Counted from the first letter of the stretch, positions 34,674 through 48,359 are shown. The stretch is DNA of 64,000 nucleotides from Monarcha castaneiventris obscurior (GCA_026261815.1 JAMPIT010000230.1:3729501-3793500); one strand, 5' to 3'. Notes: generated by a model not told the origin, from the sequence alone. Numbers and translations: made by a program.

Positions 34674-35824
34674 CTGTAAAAGGCAAGGTGAGAATTAGTT
34701 TAAAATGGCTGAGAGAGGTGTGATCAGTGTATAAATTAAGCTCTGGCTTGTGGAGCTCAGGATGCCCTTCTGGGCACACCAGCCGCACTGCAAGGAACTC
34801 TTCATCAATTAGACTTTCCGAAGCTTCAATAAACAGGAATGGATTAACAGAAAGAAACTGTGCTCCTTTCTACTCTTTTTTAAAAACAGGTGCAATGCTT
34901 CCCTTTTTCAGTCACCTGGGACTTCACCTGACTGCCAGGACTTTTCAAATAGCAAACAGGCGTGGCACCTGCATCAGGCAATTCCCTCAGGACTCTGGGA
35001 TGCATCTTGTCAGGTCCCAGAAACTTGTGTACATTCTGGTTCCTCAAACCTGATCCTCTCATGTCATGATGTGACCACAGCGCTGGAGTTTTAGTCATCT
35101 GAAGCAAACAGCTAACTTACTGCAATTAATATATAATGCAAGAGTAGTATATAAACAAAAAGTCAAATTATAATTGCATGAAATACGCATATGGCATTTT
35201 GTAAAGTACGTGCAAAATAAAGTTTTTTGACATGTTTTAAAAAAATTCCCACTTTTACACAGATATATCACAACCAATGAAAAGTGTATAGTGTATATAT
35301 TGCAGTAAATAGCTTATTTTGTGCTTGCTAGGTCATTTCACAGCATTCAAATTTAATTTTCACACATTCTCTCCTAGACTAATGAATGTAAAATGTATTA
35401 ATTAACCACTCCAACTGCTGTCAATTCTGACAGCCAACAGGCAAATTGAATCAACTAAACCTTATGCCCCTAGTAAATGAAGATGCAGTATCAATTTTTT
35501 CTTTGTTTTTAATTCTGCTTGTAACTAGGTTTAAAGCTTATATCTCAAACTGTTATTTTAACCAACTGCTGGATAATCAGCGCCATTTACGGTTGTGAAA
35601 TTACAAAAAGGTTAATTTCTCTTGAGGCTATGCATACTATAAAATGACATTTAATTAAAGTCTTTCACAAGTCGCATACAAATAATGGTCACATTAGCTG
35701 ATGAATATCTAACAAGTTAATGACTCCCCTAATTACCACAAAACCAAAGGCAGCATAGTGCTATCAAAGTACAATATGAAAACTGTGTAATCAAGTAACT
35801 TTTGTGTGTAACAACAGCACTCAC
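34674..35824 (-). other. KMT2C intron w11-w12
   Basis: 1,151 bp, with a CR1 ORF2 fragment at 34855-35075, described separately. The remainder is AT-rich with no feature. Confidence 0.75.
34855..35075 (-). mobile_element. CR1 LINE ORF2 fragment
   Basis: The minus strand reads LGPDKMHPRVLRELPD, close to the CR1 reverse-transcriptase opening. In a shifted frame it then reads SWQSGEVPGD and, after a stop, LFLKKSRKE, matching the CR1 SWQSGEVPGDWK..FKKGRKE stretch. A frameshift and a stop separate the pieces, and neither CR1 end is present. It is a dead, truncated copy. Confidence 0.85.
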
Positions 35825-35929
35825 CTTAATACTGACACAGTATGGATGGTAACACTGCCCACACTGGGAACAGGCCAGCAACCGGCCCTCAGCACCTTGG
35901 CCAAAGCTCCCACAAACCACACACATATC
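35825..35929 (-). CDS. KMT2C: KMT2C exon w11, first PHD of cluster 2
   Basis: Window residues 656-690 (105 nt, phase 0 at both ends). The acceptor is CATTGCAG above 35929 and the donor is GTGAGT below 35825. It encodes DMCVVCGSFGQGAEGRLLAC and then SQCGQCYHPYCVSIK. CVVC, CSQC and HPYC are the first zinc ligands of the first PHD of cluster 2, completed in w12. The exon is nearly invariant in the family, so identification is secure. Confidence 0.97.
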
Positions 35930-36098
35930 CTGCAATGACACACAAGAGCAGACTCTCAACACGTGCCAGACACAGTCTGAAAACATGTAACTGTACAATC
36001 CAACTAGCTTACTGTATGATTTAACTCCTTACAAGGACATTCATTCACTTTTTTCTAATTAAGAGCAGGAAACAAAAAGAAAAATCGTAACAATTAAC

Positions 36099-36200
36099 CT
36101 GATGGAGAGTGAACTTGTCACTGTTAGAGAAGAGGACAACTGTATTATGCATTGAGTTTTCTTCCTCATCTTTATTAGATGAAATATCCATGGTTGTGAC
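36099..36200 (-). CDS. KMT2C: KMT2C exon w10, linker before PHD cluster 2
   Basis: Window residues 622-655 (102 nt, phase 0 at both ends). The acceptor is TTTTTTGTAG above 36200 and the donor is GTTAAT below 36099. It encodes VTTMDISSNKDEEENSMHNT and then VVLFSNSDKFTLHQ. The 5' splice site departs from consensus at +3 to +6, and a weak site like this can lower inclusion. The exon length is divisible by three. The acidic NKDEEEN stretch leads into the PHD cluster, which begins 169 bp away in the next exon. Confidence 0.93.
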
Positions 36201-39200
36201 CTACAAAAAAACACAAAACATAAATACCAAGCACATCACTTTTTCTAAGACATGAGACAAAATGAAACATTCTCTAAGCAAGAGTTTTGCAAGTATTTAT
36301 TCATACAGTGCTACCTCCATCAGAAATTACTGCGTTAATTCACATTTTCTCATCAGTACAAGCATCCTCAGTATTACAGCTTTACAGACATATTCTTTCC
36401 TCTCCTTTTTCACCTTCACGTATCACCCCATTGCACTTCCAAATGGAAATGGATGGAAAGACACAGTCTAAGAAAAAAATCACTAAGCAGAAATTGTCAT
36501 ACTGCACCCAGTCTGCTCTGCTCCCTGCATGTAAACACTCAAGTTCTTTTTATCAAAAAGTTAATTGCAGCGACAGACTTTTGAGTATTAATTCAAAGAG
36601 CAACTGCAGAAATGTAGTTTGTCCCATATTGCCTAAAATGTGGCTTACCTAATGTTCCAAGTACATTAGAGGAAAAAGCAAGAGCTCTAACGTTACTTGC
36701 TCTAAGCAGTTTATGAGGCTTATCTATCTTGACCATAAAAACTTGCACTGAACCTGAAACAGCTGTTTTGATCTCAATCCATCAGCTCTTACTATAGACA
36801 GTCATTTTTCTTTTTCATCAAGTGATTTTTATTCTGACCTGACCTTTATTAATTCAGCATATTCACATACAGCTTCTCAGGGAGAGAAACAAGAATGAAA
36901 GACTTCAACTGTGTTCTGACTTTCATGCAAATCTTGCAATACAGAATTTGCTGTCCATGAATTTAAACTAAAAGGTCCAACTACCATCTCTGAACCAGGA
37001 ATATAAGGGCACACATAAAAGACCAAATGCATGATAGAGAAATATAACTTTATTTTACCAGCTGTTCCAATTATATAAATGTGGATTATTTTAAATACAG
37101 TGCAAGTCCTACACAGATAAGTTTTGTTTAAATAATAATTACAGTATTTTACACATCCAAACATAACTCTAGGGACATTACATCAGCTAGAGGAATCCTT
37201 CTGAAACTCAGCATTTACTGAGAAACAGCTAAAAAGGGAATATATTCTTTACGTGTTTCAATTACTGAATAGTTGAGAACACTGCAGCACAACTGCAACT
37301 GACCAGCTAACTACAAAGCACCTGAAACACCTGGATACCTTCAGGGAGAACACTTCCCTTACCTGCTTTTCCACAGGTTCCACAAAGTTCTTGTAATTGC
37401 ACATTCAAAAGAGCGGAATTTGCAGGACTGAATCACTGCAATGTTGGTGTTTGCTGAATCCCAGTACTGACCCACCATGGGCTGACCTGTAGCCACCAAA
37501 TTTTCCCCCCATCCCAAGATACACCAAGGTACATCCAAATCTGTGTCGCATGATCCCATGCTGAGTAAGAATCATTCTGTGCATATTGACTGAAAATACT
37601 CCCATTTCAAACATTTATCTGGCAAAATACTGATTTCTTGGTATTGCTAACTTCATCTACTCTAGCAGAAGGCAGCCACATCTCTGGAACTCAGGAGCTG
37701 CCATCTACCTGATGACTCAAAGGAACAAATTTCTGTAGGAAATTGTGGAGAGTGATGTCCTTTTTGTATTTACAGCAAGTTACCTAACTCGCTCTCCTCT
37801 CTTCAACTACAGAAACTTTTAGAAGCTTCATCTATAAACCCCAGCTTCTCTTGAAGTACAGATTTGTGCTTTGTAACAGCAAAATAATTATGTGAATGCC
37901 TCCAATTCATTAAGGTGCCTGTGACTAGCTTAACTAGAATTCATCCTGCATGTTTATAATTAAAGATTTGCTTATGAATCTTGATCATCCAACGCTTTAA
38001 AAGGGAAAAATGATAGAAACAGTTGTTCCTTTTTCAGATCATAAACACCACAGTATTCTGAGATATTATTACACGGGCAGCAGAAAGTGTGACAATAAAT
38101 TCAAATAGATTACATGTAAGAACACAAAAAACACAGCTCTAAATAGTGTCTCAGGAATTACTTCACAAAGACAAAAATGAGCAAGCCCTTCTCCGAACAC
38201 AAGGAACAAGATGTCTCTCAAAATCTGCAGGGCTAGGTGGTAATCAAACTTTAAAAGGAACATTCCAATAGGACAAGTCCACAGTTGGGAAGAAGACTAT
38301 GAATTGTTTTGCAGTCCAGATATCCAAGTTTTTCACACTGAAATCCTTCTTCTTATGAGGAGCAGACTAGGACTGTGCAGGATTTTCGAGTTTTAAAAAC
38401 ACTTCAAGTATTAAGTAGCTTAACTATCAACTGCAGTGAGCAATCACTTCCTTACAATCACTTCAGTGCTTCTGAAGAATGGGAAACAGCAAACGTAGTG
38501 ATTATTTTCTCAAGGGTTTCTGGACAGAAGCTGTGTACAGCATAGTAGACATCTGATCACAACAAAGAACTCAGAGTCACTGATACAGTAATTTGTTAAA
38601 GAGTCAAGGAAGCTTTAGTTATGGTAAATCATGATCTGTACGGGCTCTCTGAAGGAGTCAGCAAACCTGGGGACAGGGAAATCTGATTGATGCAACTTAC
38701 TTCACTACCAAACTCTCTTGGCAAAGCCCTTCACCAAAGCTACTTAAAAAAAGTTAAACTGACAGAATTGGAGCAATGGTCCCTACACTGATACAAGACA
38801 CAAAATAAAGAAGGGAATAAATTATCAGTTTTGTATGTGGGAGAACAGCACTAGTGGAAATCTGACAGGGCCTGTCTGCTAACAGGTGGTGGTGCTCAAC
38901 ACACTCGTGTGCAATCTGAAAAATCAAGTGAGAAGCAAGGTGACAAAGCTTGCCAACAGGACTGGGATATTCAGAGTAATAAAATTGAAAAGACAACTGT
39001 GAAGAACTGCACAAGAACTTCATAAAGCTGAGTGCTGGGCTATAAAATGGCAGATGGAAGTCCACAAAGTAAAGAAACTAACATAACAAAACAACTGGTA
39101 CTGATGATCAGAAATACAAAGCTTCAATATAAGGAACAGCTCGAAATACTGGCATTCTCCATACTAGCAAGTCAAGAGTGGGAGGAAAAGGAGGAGTAAT

Positions 39201-39909
39201 GATGAAGGTCTACAGAACTGAGTGGCATGGATGGAGGAGGTGAATAGAAACCAGCCTTCCACTCTCTCTTCTCTAAGAGCATTGAGGGGCAGGCAGCTAA
39301 TCCAGGTGGCAGCCACTTAAAACACAAGCTGAGGAGCTGCAGAACTGAAGAAAGTTAACATGATTTCCTTAAGTTTTTTAAAGTGAATGTGAAGATTTTT
39401 GAAAGCTCCAACACAGGCTGCCCAAGGCAAAGATACCATGTCCTGTTCAGCAAGTCCCCAAGCCACAAACTGTTGAAATGCCTCCTTCTCCAAGCCTCCT
39501 CTGTTCTGCATTCTTGCCCCAATATTCAGTCTACAAGAACCTCTGCTCCGGTCCCTATGGCTGCTGTAACATTCTCATGCACAAACCCTGCTCCTCTCCT
39601 TCTGGGTTGTTCCAGCGAGTGCTGCCTTTACCCAGCATGTTCTCCACCCGAGGAAACAGAAGGAGTACTTTAAGACTCCCAACTGTTCTGTCTTTAAATG
39701 GCAAGAGCATCACAGAATTGCCTCAGGCCCATTAAGCTGCAGTGTTCTAGTTCTTCATCACAAGCAGTAACAGCCAGGCTTCATCAAACACCCCTGGTTC
39801 TGTAGTGGTCGTTGGTTTTTTACACAGTATTTCAGTACAAGAATTATACCTGAATATAATTATGTTACATTAACAGACTGCAATATGACTTCAAAAAATA
39901 TGTCCTTAC
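36201..39909 (-). other. KMT2C intron w9-w10
   Basis: 3,709 bp. The upper third is an old CR1/L3-like LINE at 38440-39420, described separately; nothing else is recognisable. Confidence 0.7.
38440..39420 (+). mobile_element. Old CR1/L3-like LINE, ORF2 end and 3' region
   Basis: Scattered plus-strand frames match CR1/L3 reverse transcriptase: EEWETANVVIIFS near 38470 (cf. W..ANVVPIFKKG), KLANRTGIFRVIK near 38950 where FADDTKIFRV is expected, and ELHKAECWAIKWQMEV near 39010 (cf. L..LGEWAIKWQMEF). After about 39200 a GATGAAGGTCTACAGAAC block resembles the 3' part. The catalytic FADD is lost. It is more diverged than the other copies here, so it is older. Confidence 0.75.
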
Positions 39910-40026
39910 CCCTGGAATGACCACAGCCCCGACTCCATTCTTCAGTTTTGATCTTCCTCTGCCACCTCTCCCTGACAGACCTGCACCACGTGGTCTCCGC
40001 TTCCCCGGGAATCCTGATCCACGGCC
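39910..40026 (-). CDS. KMT2C: KMT2C exon w9, Arg/Gly-rich AT-hook-like segment
   Basis: Window residues 583-621 (117 nt, phase 0 at both ends). The acceptor is TTGAATAG above 40026 and the donor is GTAAGG below 39910. It encodes GRGSGFPGKRRPRGAGLSGR and then GGRGRSKLKNGVGAVVIPG. KRRPRG and GRGRSK resemble the core of AT-hook DNA-binding motifs, as expected before the second PHD cluster. Whether they bind DNA is inference. The region is conserved in family members. Confidence 0.94.
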
Positions 40027-42455
40027 CTATTCAATGTAAGGTAACAATGTAAATGCAACCTCAAGGTCTTTTTCATATGGGATTCAAACTTGTTCAATGC
40101 ATCTAGGGAAAAATATAAGTAAAAAACCACCCTGTGATTTCAGGTGAGTACGAGCGCACCAGGGCATGGTCATTAAATCTCTGCATAAGTCAGTGAGAAA
40201 TACCTTTAATTACTTACATGGCATAATATGATCACCTTTATTGTCACTGAGAAAGCAGTCAAAACCAGGAATGGTTTTTTTTCTGCTCAGGAGTAACTGG
40301 AAATATGGATTTCCCCCACCCCCTTGCCCCCCACCTCAGCTGCAAAGTTTCCAAAATACATCTTTTAGTCTATGAATCATTTTTCTTTTCTCTTTAAACA
40401 GCCAGCCCAGACAGTCACGGGACTTCTGCACAGGGTCTGGACACTTGATTACTTGTAATCATAGATGCTTTTCTTGCACTATGAATAATCAAGTGAAACC
40501 TGGGATTTATTAGGATTCAGACCTGCTCACAAAGCAAAGCAGGAACTGGCTCCATGAAACTCTCTCAATTCAGCATATACAGAGAGAGTTTTTTTATATT
40601 AATTCTCTCAATTACACTCAGATCAACATTCCCCATAATGTGATGTTTTTCTTACATAATATCCACTTATTTACAGACAGCTTCTTTTCTCCCTTCCTTA
40701 TTTAAGATGGAGATGCAGAGTTGCAGTGTTGTGCTTTGGAGTATTCAGTGTGTAAAACTAAAATCATTCTTAGGGAAAAGCAAGTCATGTTTTTAGTAAT
40801 AATTACCTGTTATTCATACTGTGACTTAAGTTTGAAATTTTGGGGTTTTCTGGTTTGGTGTTTTTTTTTTTTAATTTCAGAATGAACTAAGTACAAGAGG
40901 ATTCCTAATCCTCCCTAATCATTTCCAAAAGGAAAAAGAACATATTCACGTCCCCACATTCTGGCTGATGTATCAGACATCTTTACAATGTCTCAGAGCC
41001 TCTAATCTGTGTAACTGATGATAATTATGGCATGTACTCAAATAAGCATCTTTCCTAGTACAAAATAAGCACTGAGATTATTACTGCATTTCGTATTTGT
41101 CAATAATCTCCTGGTTCCTCATACAGGCCAAGAATAGAGTACGGAGTATGGGGTATCCAAACATGTGCTGCAAAATACTTTTAGTACCAAGGCAAAACAT
41201 TTCCTCATAAAACAATGTTGATGGAAGCAACAAAGCTCCTTGGGGACTGTGTCACCAACAGACATGAACAGTCTTTACTGACAGAGACAGGAGTTTTTTG
41301 GATGGAAAGAAGCACTGTGGGCACGATAATTCTCAAATTTTCCAACTCCTGCTTTAAAGAAGATATAGAACTTTATGGTCATAATTAAAGGGAGAATTGA
41401 AGGATCCCAGTGTTAAAATTTTCTTAACATCCATCTTTAAACTAAAGAGAAATTAAACTGACTCACACACCAAGTTAATGTAATGCAATGATATTTGAGG
41501 AGTGAAAGGAAGGATGCTACTGGAGGCTGAGGTATGTATATGTACTGAGATGAAACAAAAAATGTCCTTAGGTATCTATGGAGTTAATACATAAGCACAC
41601 ACAGGACATACAATCATCAATTTTTTAAGAGGGAAACTCTTCTGACAAGTTTCTTACTTTCTTTTTCAGGCCAGGTATCAGTATTGTTATTTTCACACAA
41701 CTAGTAACAGAAATAAGCACACACTTGTATCAATGTTAATGCTGAATATTAAGCTGAAAATTAATGCTTCAAGCAGCAAAAGCTAAGCTGATGTCAAATT
41801 AAAATAAAATTAGCATGAGAGTTAAAGTGAGATGAACTTAAATCATTGCGAAGCTACACATATTTGTCGGTTTCATCATTTAGCTTTTTATGGCCTTTAT
41901 TTAAACCAAAGAATTCTACTTTAGTTACTTCAGGTGTTTTTAATGGTAAATGTCACTGTGGATACAAGTTTTGGGCCATCTAATCAGGTAGCAAAGTTGT
42001 TATTTATTCCCCCATCAGCTAAAAACGATGTCACTTTGAATCCACTCTGCAAGATTTCTCCACAGCAACAAATTCAAGCCATCCTTCAGATCTCTCTCTG
42101 CTCCTTTCCATGCCTGGCTTACCTTACTGCAAGTCTTAAGGACATTCTCCTTCTCAGGTAATTTATTTTGACAGCCATGTAGAGCCAACCACAAAAAGTG
42201 ATGTACTCAACACAGAAAATTTGGGTAATACAAAGTATTCTTTGCCATTGGAAATCAAGGCAATGCCATCATACTGTACCCTCTGGAGAGTTCACATCTT
42301 TTAACCTGGAAGCTCCAGAGTTCCAGTAAGTTTTAGAGGCCTTAAACAGTAACAGAATGAAAGAGTAATTAAGGTGTGAGATACAGAATTTCACCACTAA
42401 TCTCTACAGCAGAAAGATAGCAATGGATACATGAAAATAAATTCAAGTTATTTAC
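40027..42455 (-). other. KMT2C intron w8-w9
   Basis: 2,429 bp. It has a 12-T run at 40861-40872 and otherwise AT-rich unique sequence. No exon or repeat family was recognised. Confidence 0.7.
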
Positions 42456-42575
42456 CACTTTGATGCTCCAAATGGCACTGCCAGGAAGCTGTCTGGATTT
42501 AAAAATGTCCCGACCTTCTGAAATGTCTGGGGACCAGGAAGGTGGGCTGACTGTATTATTGGTACTCCAAGTCCC
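42456..42575 (-). CDS. KMT2C: KMT2C exon w8
   Basis: Window residues 543-582 (120 nt, phase 0 at both ends). The acceptor is CGTATCCTAG above 42575 and the donor is GTAAAT below 42456. It encodes GTWSTNNTVSPPSWSPDISE and then GRDIFKSRQLPGSAIWSIKV. It sits between the basic tail of w7 (GRPRSRQ) and the Arg/Gly segment of w9. The block is conserved in KMT2C, without a named domain. It is separated from w7 by the largest intron in the window. Confidence 0.95.
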
Positions 42576-42621
42576 CTAGGATACGGTAGGTGAGAAAATA
42601 GATGTATAAAACTTTGCAACA

Positions 42622-42672
42622 TAAAAAAAGCAAAAAAAAAAAAAAGCAAAAAGCAAGCAACAAAAAAAAAAA
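42622..42672. repeat. A-rich low-complexity run
   Basis: Runs of up to 14 A broken by GC pairs in an AAAAGCAAGC pattern. It lies 46 bases upstream of the w8 acceptor in transcript terms, where the transcript reads T-rich and forms a long pyrimidine tract. Confidence 0.8.
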
Positions 42673-45600
42673 TCTGAAAAGCAAAGCACATGCAGGCATA
42701 GGCATTTCTACATTAACTTAAGTAGTTAATTAGTTCACTAAGTGAGTAGAAGGTGGGAAATTTTTAGGTTCTCATTGAAAGATACCCTAAAATGAGTATT
42801 TACTTCCAACTGATGGTTAAGTACAACAAAATGAGTTTTATAAACAAAGCTTAATACAAATCTAAAGCAAACAGTCATAACAACAACAAATTACATGCCT
42901 AAATTTTATTGCATTGATGAAGAACATATTTTGAGGTGGTAACATCCCCTCTTCTATTCCAAATCACATTTTGAAAGAACTGATGGTCTTAGTTGACTTT
43001 TGAGGCTAAACTACCCACAATCACAGCAACAGCTAGTCTGAGAAGCACAGCAAACAAAAGGAATATGAATAAACCACTGGACAAAAGAAAAGTAAAATAA
43101 CCATGGGAATCAACAAAGGAGCTCATTCCTGCAAGTTTGACACAAATAAACCATTATAAAACCCCCACCACTAAATTGTTTTCACCCCAGTGTTTCCATG
43201 TTATGCTGTGGTATCCCACTTTAACATGTTAGTATGCACATGTAATAATATACACCCATATGGTGCACCTAGAAACTCGTTATAACTAGTTATTTTCCCA
43301 ATTTATACCCAACCAAAACAACCACAAAAAACAAAAATTGTCCCAACCATGGTGAGATACTGTATGACTGTCACTAGAAATAAGGCAAAATGAGAATAGA
43401 ATGCTAAGACAGACAAGGAAAAAAATGCTGAGGCCCCTCGTAGACAGTAAAATCTGTGGAAGACTTTCTCAAGCATGGAATAAAGAATGGAGGAGACAGA
43501 CATCATAAATAACTTCAATGCCAACTTACACACTGGAAGAGTTAAAGGACAGTACATTTTCCTAATTTTCCTAAGTTGGTGAGAGTGAAGAATACTGAAT
43601 ACCAGGATGAGAAGTGGAACTGACGGAAAGTACAGGTTTACCTTTCCCAGAATGCCACTGAGCACCAGAATCACAGGGCTGATATGGAATAACCTCAAGC
43701 ATACAAACAGTCCCAACTATTCACAACTGCTCACAAGGGAAAGCCCAAACGCATTTACACCTTTGAATACTGGGATGTGCAATAATAATAAGCATCAAAG
43801 AAAATGAGATGGCTTTGCAAAGCGTGTTTCTTGTTTTTTTCTTTTCTGAAATGCAATTTCTCCACCAAGAATGTGGGAATTAAGTTTTTTTATGAATCAA
43901 CAACTCCATCAAAACATATATTCATCTCAGACTGTAAAGAGGTGTCTTGCTAACAGCTCCACTGACTGAAAACAGGACTATCCTTAAAGTGATCTGGCAC
44001 AACAGAGCCAAAAGAGGAAGTTTGTCAGGGACCTGAAAGCCTAATTATGGATAAAAGTCACATGGTAAAAACACCAACACTCGGTACAACCCACAGCGTG
44101 GACACTTGTATTCAGCATAAACCTGCTTTTTGTGAGTTTAGCTCTGCCTGCACGGGAGAGGGAATATGGACAACACAGCACATAAAAAAATAACAACTTG
44201 ACAATTCTGCCCACACGAGGTGGTAAATGGACAAAGAACATAAAAACTACTTAGTGCCCAGAGCACCTGTGTGCTTGGGATGGCCATCAATGCCTCCCTT
44301 CTGCCAAGGGGCTTCCAAAACCCACTCCAGAAAACAGCACCCAACAGCAGCTGCTCAAGGGCTCCAGTCAGTGTACTGGAATAAACAGTTCAAATGGGAA
44401 GATTTTGCTATCCCAGTTTTTCCCTTGACTTCAGATAGGCGGTTCTCATGCAGACAGCTCAGCAGATCAAGAGGTTCATCACCCTCTAACAGGGGAACAG
44501 GGCAGAAACCTTCTGCACCTGCAAAGCCAGGGATGGACCCTGCTCACACTCAGGGCACAAGGACAGAACATTCCTGACAGAAGAGGGACACCAAGTCAGT
44601 AATGGGGGAAAAAAATGAGGTTTGATACCCTGGAAGGCAACTACACCAGCAGGTCTGTGGCACAGGAGATTTACCTTAACTATACCAGCCATAGCTTTAA
44701 TATCAAGTAACAGTCAGTTTTAGCAGATAAAATTCAAACTTTCATTGAATTTTAATTAGTTTGCCCTATACTTCTAAAATTTGTAGTGCATGGTAGGTAA
44801 CTGTTCTTATGAAATAGCAACTCGAAGAAAATCTATATAGCAACACAAAGAAAATCTATTTGTCAAAAAAGCAATCTTTACATCAATCTATAAAGGAAGC
44901 AACATGCTGACTTAGGGTCAAAATTCAAGATTTTAAACATGCTGAAAATACTTAATCAACAACTAAAATTACCTACTCTTACTCTGGAGGTATAAAATTA
45001 TTCTCCTTTTAAGAATGTAATGTTTCTAATGATTAAGTATATTCAAAAGATTAATAAAGCTAAAAGAACATTAAATCTGAATATGAAATATTCCGTCTTG
45101 CAAAACAAAATGAATTGCGTATGATTCATGAACCATACTGTTCAGAATTAAATTGGAAATTTAATCCAAGTTTTATTGTAGATCAGAAAAATTTGAATTC
45201 TTGGTCAGATAAACTTAATTAAAAACACACATTTCCACAATACCACGAACAAATGAATTACATCAAAGAGATGCAGTAATTATATTTTGGCTTTTAATTA
45301 ATGCCTATTACCACACAACACTAAAGAGAAAGTTCTATTCAGTTCATTTACATCAGAACCCCAGCAATAATTATGTACTGTGACAGAAACAGGAAGTTCT
45401 AATTCTCCATCATATTCTTGAGTTCTCAAAATTGAACAACACAGCTGCAAGTAAATTATAACAAAAGGAAACCCAGTGTCAGCAAGGGTCAGGAGATCTC
45501 ACTAAATTACCACTGACTGTGTTTAGCTGCTTAACGCTTCATGAATCCTACTGCAATTGCAAATGCACAAAGCTGGATTTGCAATTTAATATTTAATGTA

Positions 45601-48359
45601 ATTTTAGGGTTGTGAACAAACTTTAATCACTTGAAAATATAGCTCCCCTCATTAAAAAAAAAGAAAAAAACAAAACAAAACCAAAAAACCAACCAAGCAC
45701 CAAGCATAAAAACTGTAAAACTGATCCTTGAAAAAGACTCTTTTAATCTTTTTTTTCCAACATCTACCTTTACAACAACAAACTTAGTGAAACCATGTAA
45801 GTGAAGACAGCAAAAAAGCCATAACATCCAAGACAGCATACATCCAAACCCATCACAGTGCTCTGCCTTTTTGGTCTCATTTTAAAAAAATCTATTAAAA
45901 CACCAACAGGTATTCAGTGTGTTGCATAACAGTGATCACCAACATCTTCATGATGAAAATTAAATACCTCTGAACATGGTATTTTGCAAGGAACACACTC
46001 TGAAATAATACTAAAATAATATTTATGGAATTTACCATAAGAGCAGTTTATTATTTTTTATTCAAAATTATTCTACAAATCATTCTCAGCTCTTTACCTA
46101 CCACTGTTTCAGTGCCAAAATTTGTAATGTCTTCCATTTACTGACTTAATCTTAAGCTTTCCAGCACACAGTGCCATAGTAAAAATAACTATTTCAAATC
46201 TGTTCAATTCACAGAATAAACACAACACCATTTAACATAGATCTCCACAGAAAATTGTCGTTTTTCTTGAGAAGATTTATTTCAAACTGGATTTATGCCA
46301 GATTAGTCATTAATAAACTTATATGATAATTTATACTAAGACTACTGCTCCAGAAAAGAGAAATTTGGCAATTATTAAAGAGAAGTCCTGTCCTTGATGT
46401 AAATTTGCAGTTTATAGGCAAGAGTAGAGCATCTGCATATTCCATGGAGAAGACACTGTACTGACCCAACTCTAAGGACAGCACTGTAAAAACATGACCA
46501 AGCTGAAAGCTGCTATTGAGTATCTGTGATCCATACAATTAAATTTCATACACATGTAAAAACTGATCTGGCTTCACTATGGAGTAGGGTAACCAAAACA
46601 GGAGACAATCCATGGAACATAACCCAGTGAGATGCTGAGCCTGGCAGGCAGAGGCTCCTCTCACAGAGCTGAATGCAGCTTTCCTGTACACACTGTCCTA
46701 AAAACCACTGTCCATGGAAGGGCACCTTACTGACAGGAACACACGTTCCCCAAAGTGGAGTAAGTCTGTACCAGCCAAAGCCAACTGCAGCTCATAACTG
46801 TACCCACATTTTCATTTCTACACAGCTCCCCTTTCGGTTAGAAGCTGGATTTTCTCCTGCTGCTTCCAACCAAACTTGGGATGCCCGCAAAGATGCCAGG
46901 AAGGAGAGTGATGCAGACACCAGCAGCACCGAATGCAGCCCTGGAAGGGACTCATGAAGTCTTTTTTAAACAGAATATTGTCCTCATTTTTGAGATGGGT
47001 TTTTGTCCTTTCCAAACAGGAGCAATGTGGTGTTGCAGATACATCACTAAAGCAAACTACTACGATCTAATACAGGAAATCACTTCAAATCATGCAAATT
47101 GTACTTCAAACTATGCATTTGTATTCAATGACAAACCAGAATAATTATTCAAATACATTTTATTAGGAATTGTATTAACAGATTCTGAAGGAAGGGCTAA
47201 TAATTCATCCTACTGTCCAGTACAAGATATTAATTAAACAAGAACAAATCCAAATCAGAAGCTATCTTTCTATATGGATTCCCCTGACTCCAGGGAAGCA
47301 TGTGTCTTATAAAATTGCATAGAAATATATCCAAGATCCAGAGAATTTGTTTTCTTATTCTTCTTTATAGGAAGTTCCATAACCTCATTGCAATGGCTAT
47401 TTTATTGCATTTTTAAAACAGCAAAAGTACATTCCAACGAAGTAAACTGCATATTAGAAGCTTTCAAACTTCTAGGAAAAAGTGCAGAATATCACCATTT
47501 GTGAAATTATGTTGGCTTGTCTTTGGGGTTCACAGAGTGCTCAGACTCCATGAAGGAGCTATTTTAGACCTGAGCAGTCCTGGACAAGCATCAAGTTCTG
47601 CAAGGGCAGTTCCTTTGCACAAAGAAGAAAGCAGGGGTGAAACCAATGCTAACTTCACCAGGAAGAAGAGCCACAATCTCTTTAATCAAAAAAAAAAACC
47701 CCAACTGATGTAACTTTCTCCCCTGCCCTCTAAGACAGGCTGCCAAGAACTCCTGCAGCTGCCAGGTAACATTTGTATGGCATAGCCTCACACCTGACAC
47801 AAAGCCACACAACAGCAATATGTGCTATTTTTTAAACAGAAAAAAGCAGACCCCAAACCCACATAATTAACCCACTTTTGAGAAGACAGAATTCCTCTTC
47901 AGAGCCACTCAGAGAAGAATCACACATGACCTGGCTTATTCCAAACGGCTGTACCTGTAACTTCATAGAAGCACCCTTTCCACCGGAATTGTTTTCTCCA
48001 TTTTTTACAAGTTTTTAGATCAATGTGATCACCTCCAGATGAACAAGAACTGAAATACTGCGTTAGGCTAAAATGCTTTAAAATAAGCTTATGTCTCTCT
48101 TCTTGATCTGTGGCATCACAGTGGCGTGAAAAATATGGTGGAACATCACCAAAGAGCACTTTTCTCAGCTGCCACCACCTACCCTGTATGATGCTTTCCA
48201 AAAGCCAGAACTGGAGAAAACATCCATTTTGACATGTCTGTAGTACTGACACAAAGAAACAACAGGTCTTATTTCTCTGGTTTTACACCTGGTGAAAAAC
48301 TGCCTGCCTGCCTTCCAACCCATGCCACAGAATTTCCATGTAATAGGAAACCAAACTGT

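Noticed and set aside
44227..44577. 116-codon plus-strand open frame in the largest intron
   Set aside because: No domain or splice support; a local rise in GC explains the lack of stops.
45654..45690. A/C-rich run as a retroelement tail
   Set aside because: No element sequence precedes it on either strand, so it was left as low-complexity sequence.
47920..48252. 110-codon minus-strand open frame next to the CR1 tail
   Set aside because: It has a few Cys and Trp residues but no family pattern, and is not bordered by splice sites of matching phase.
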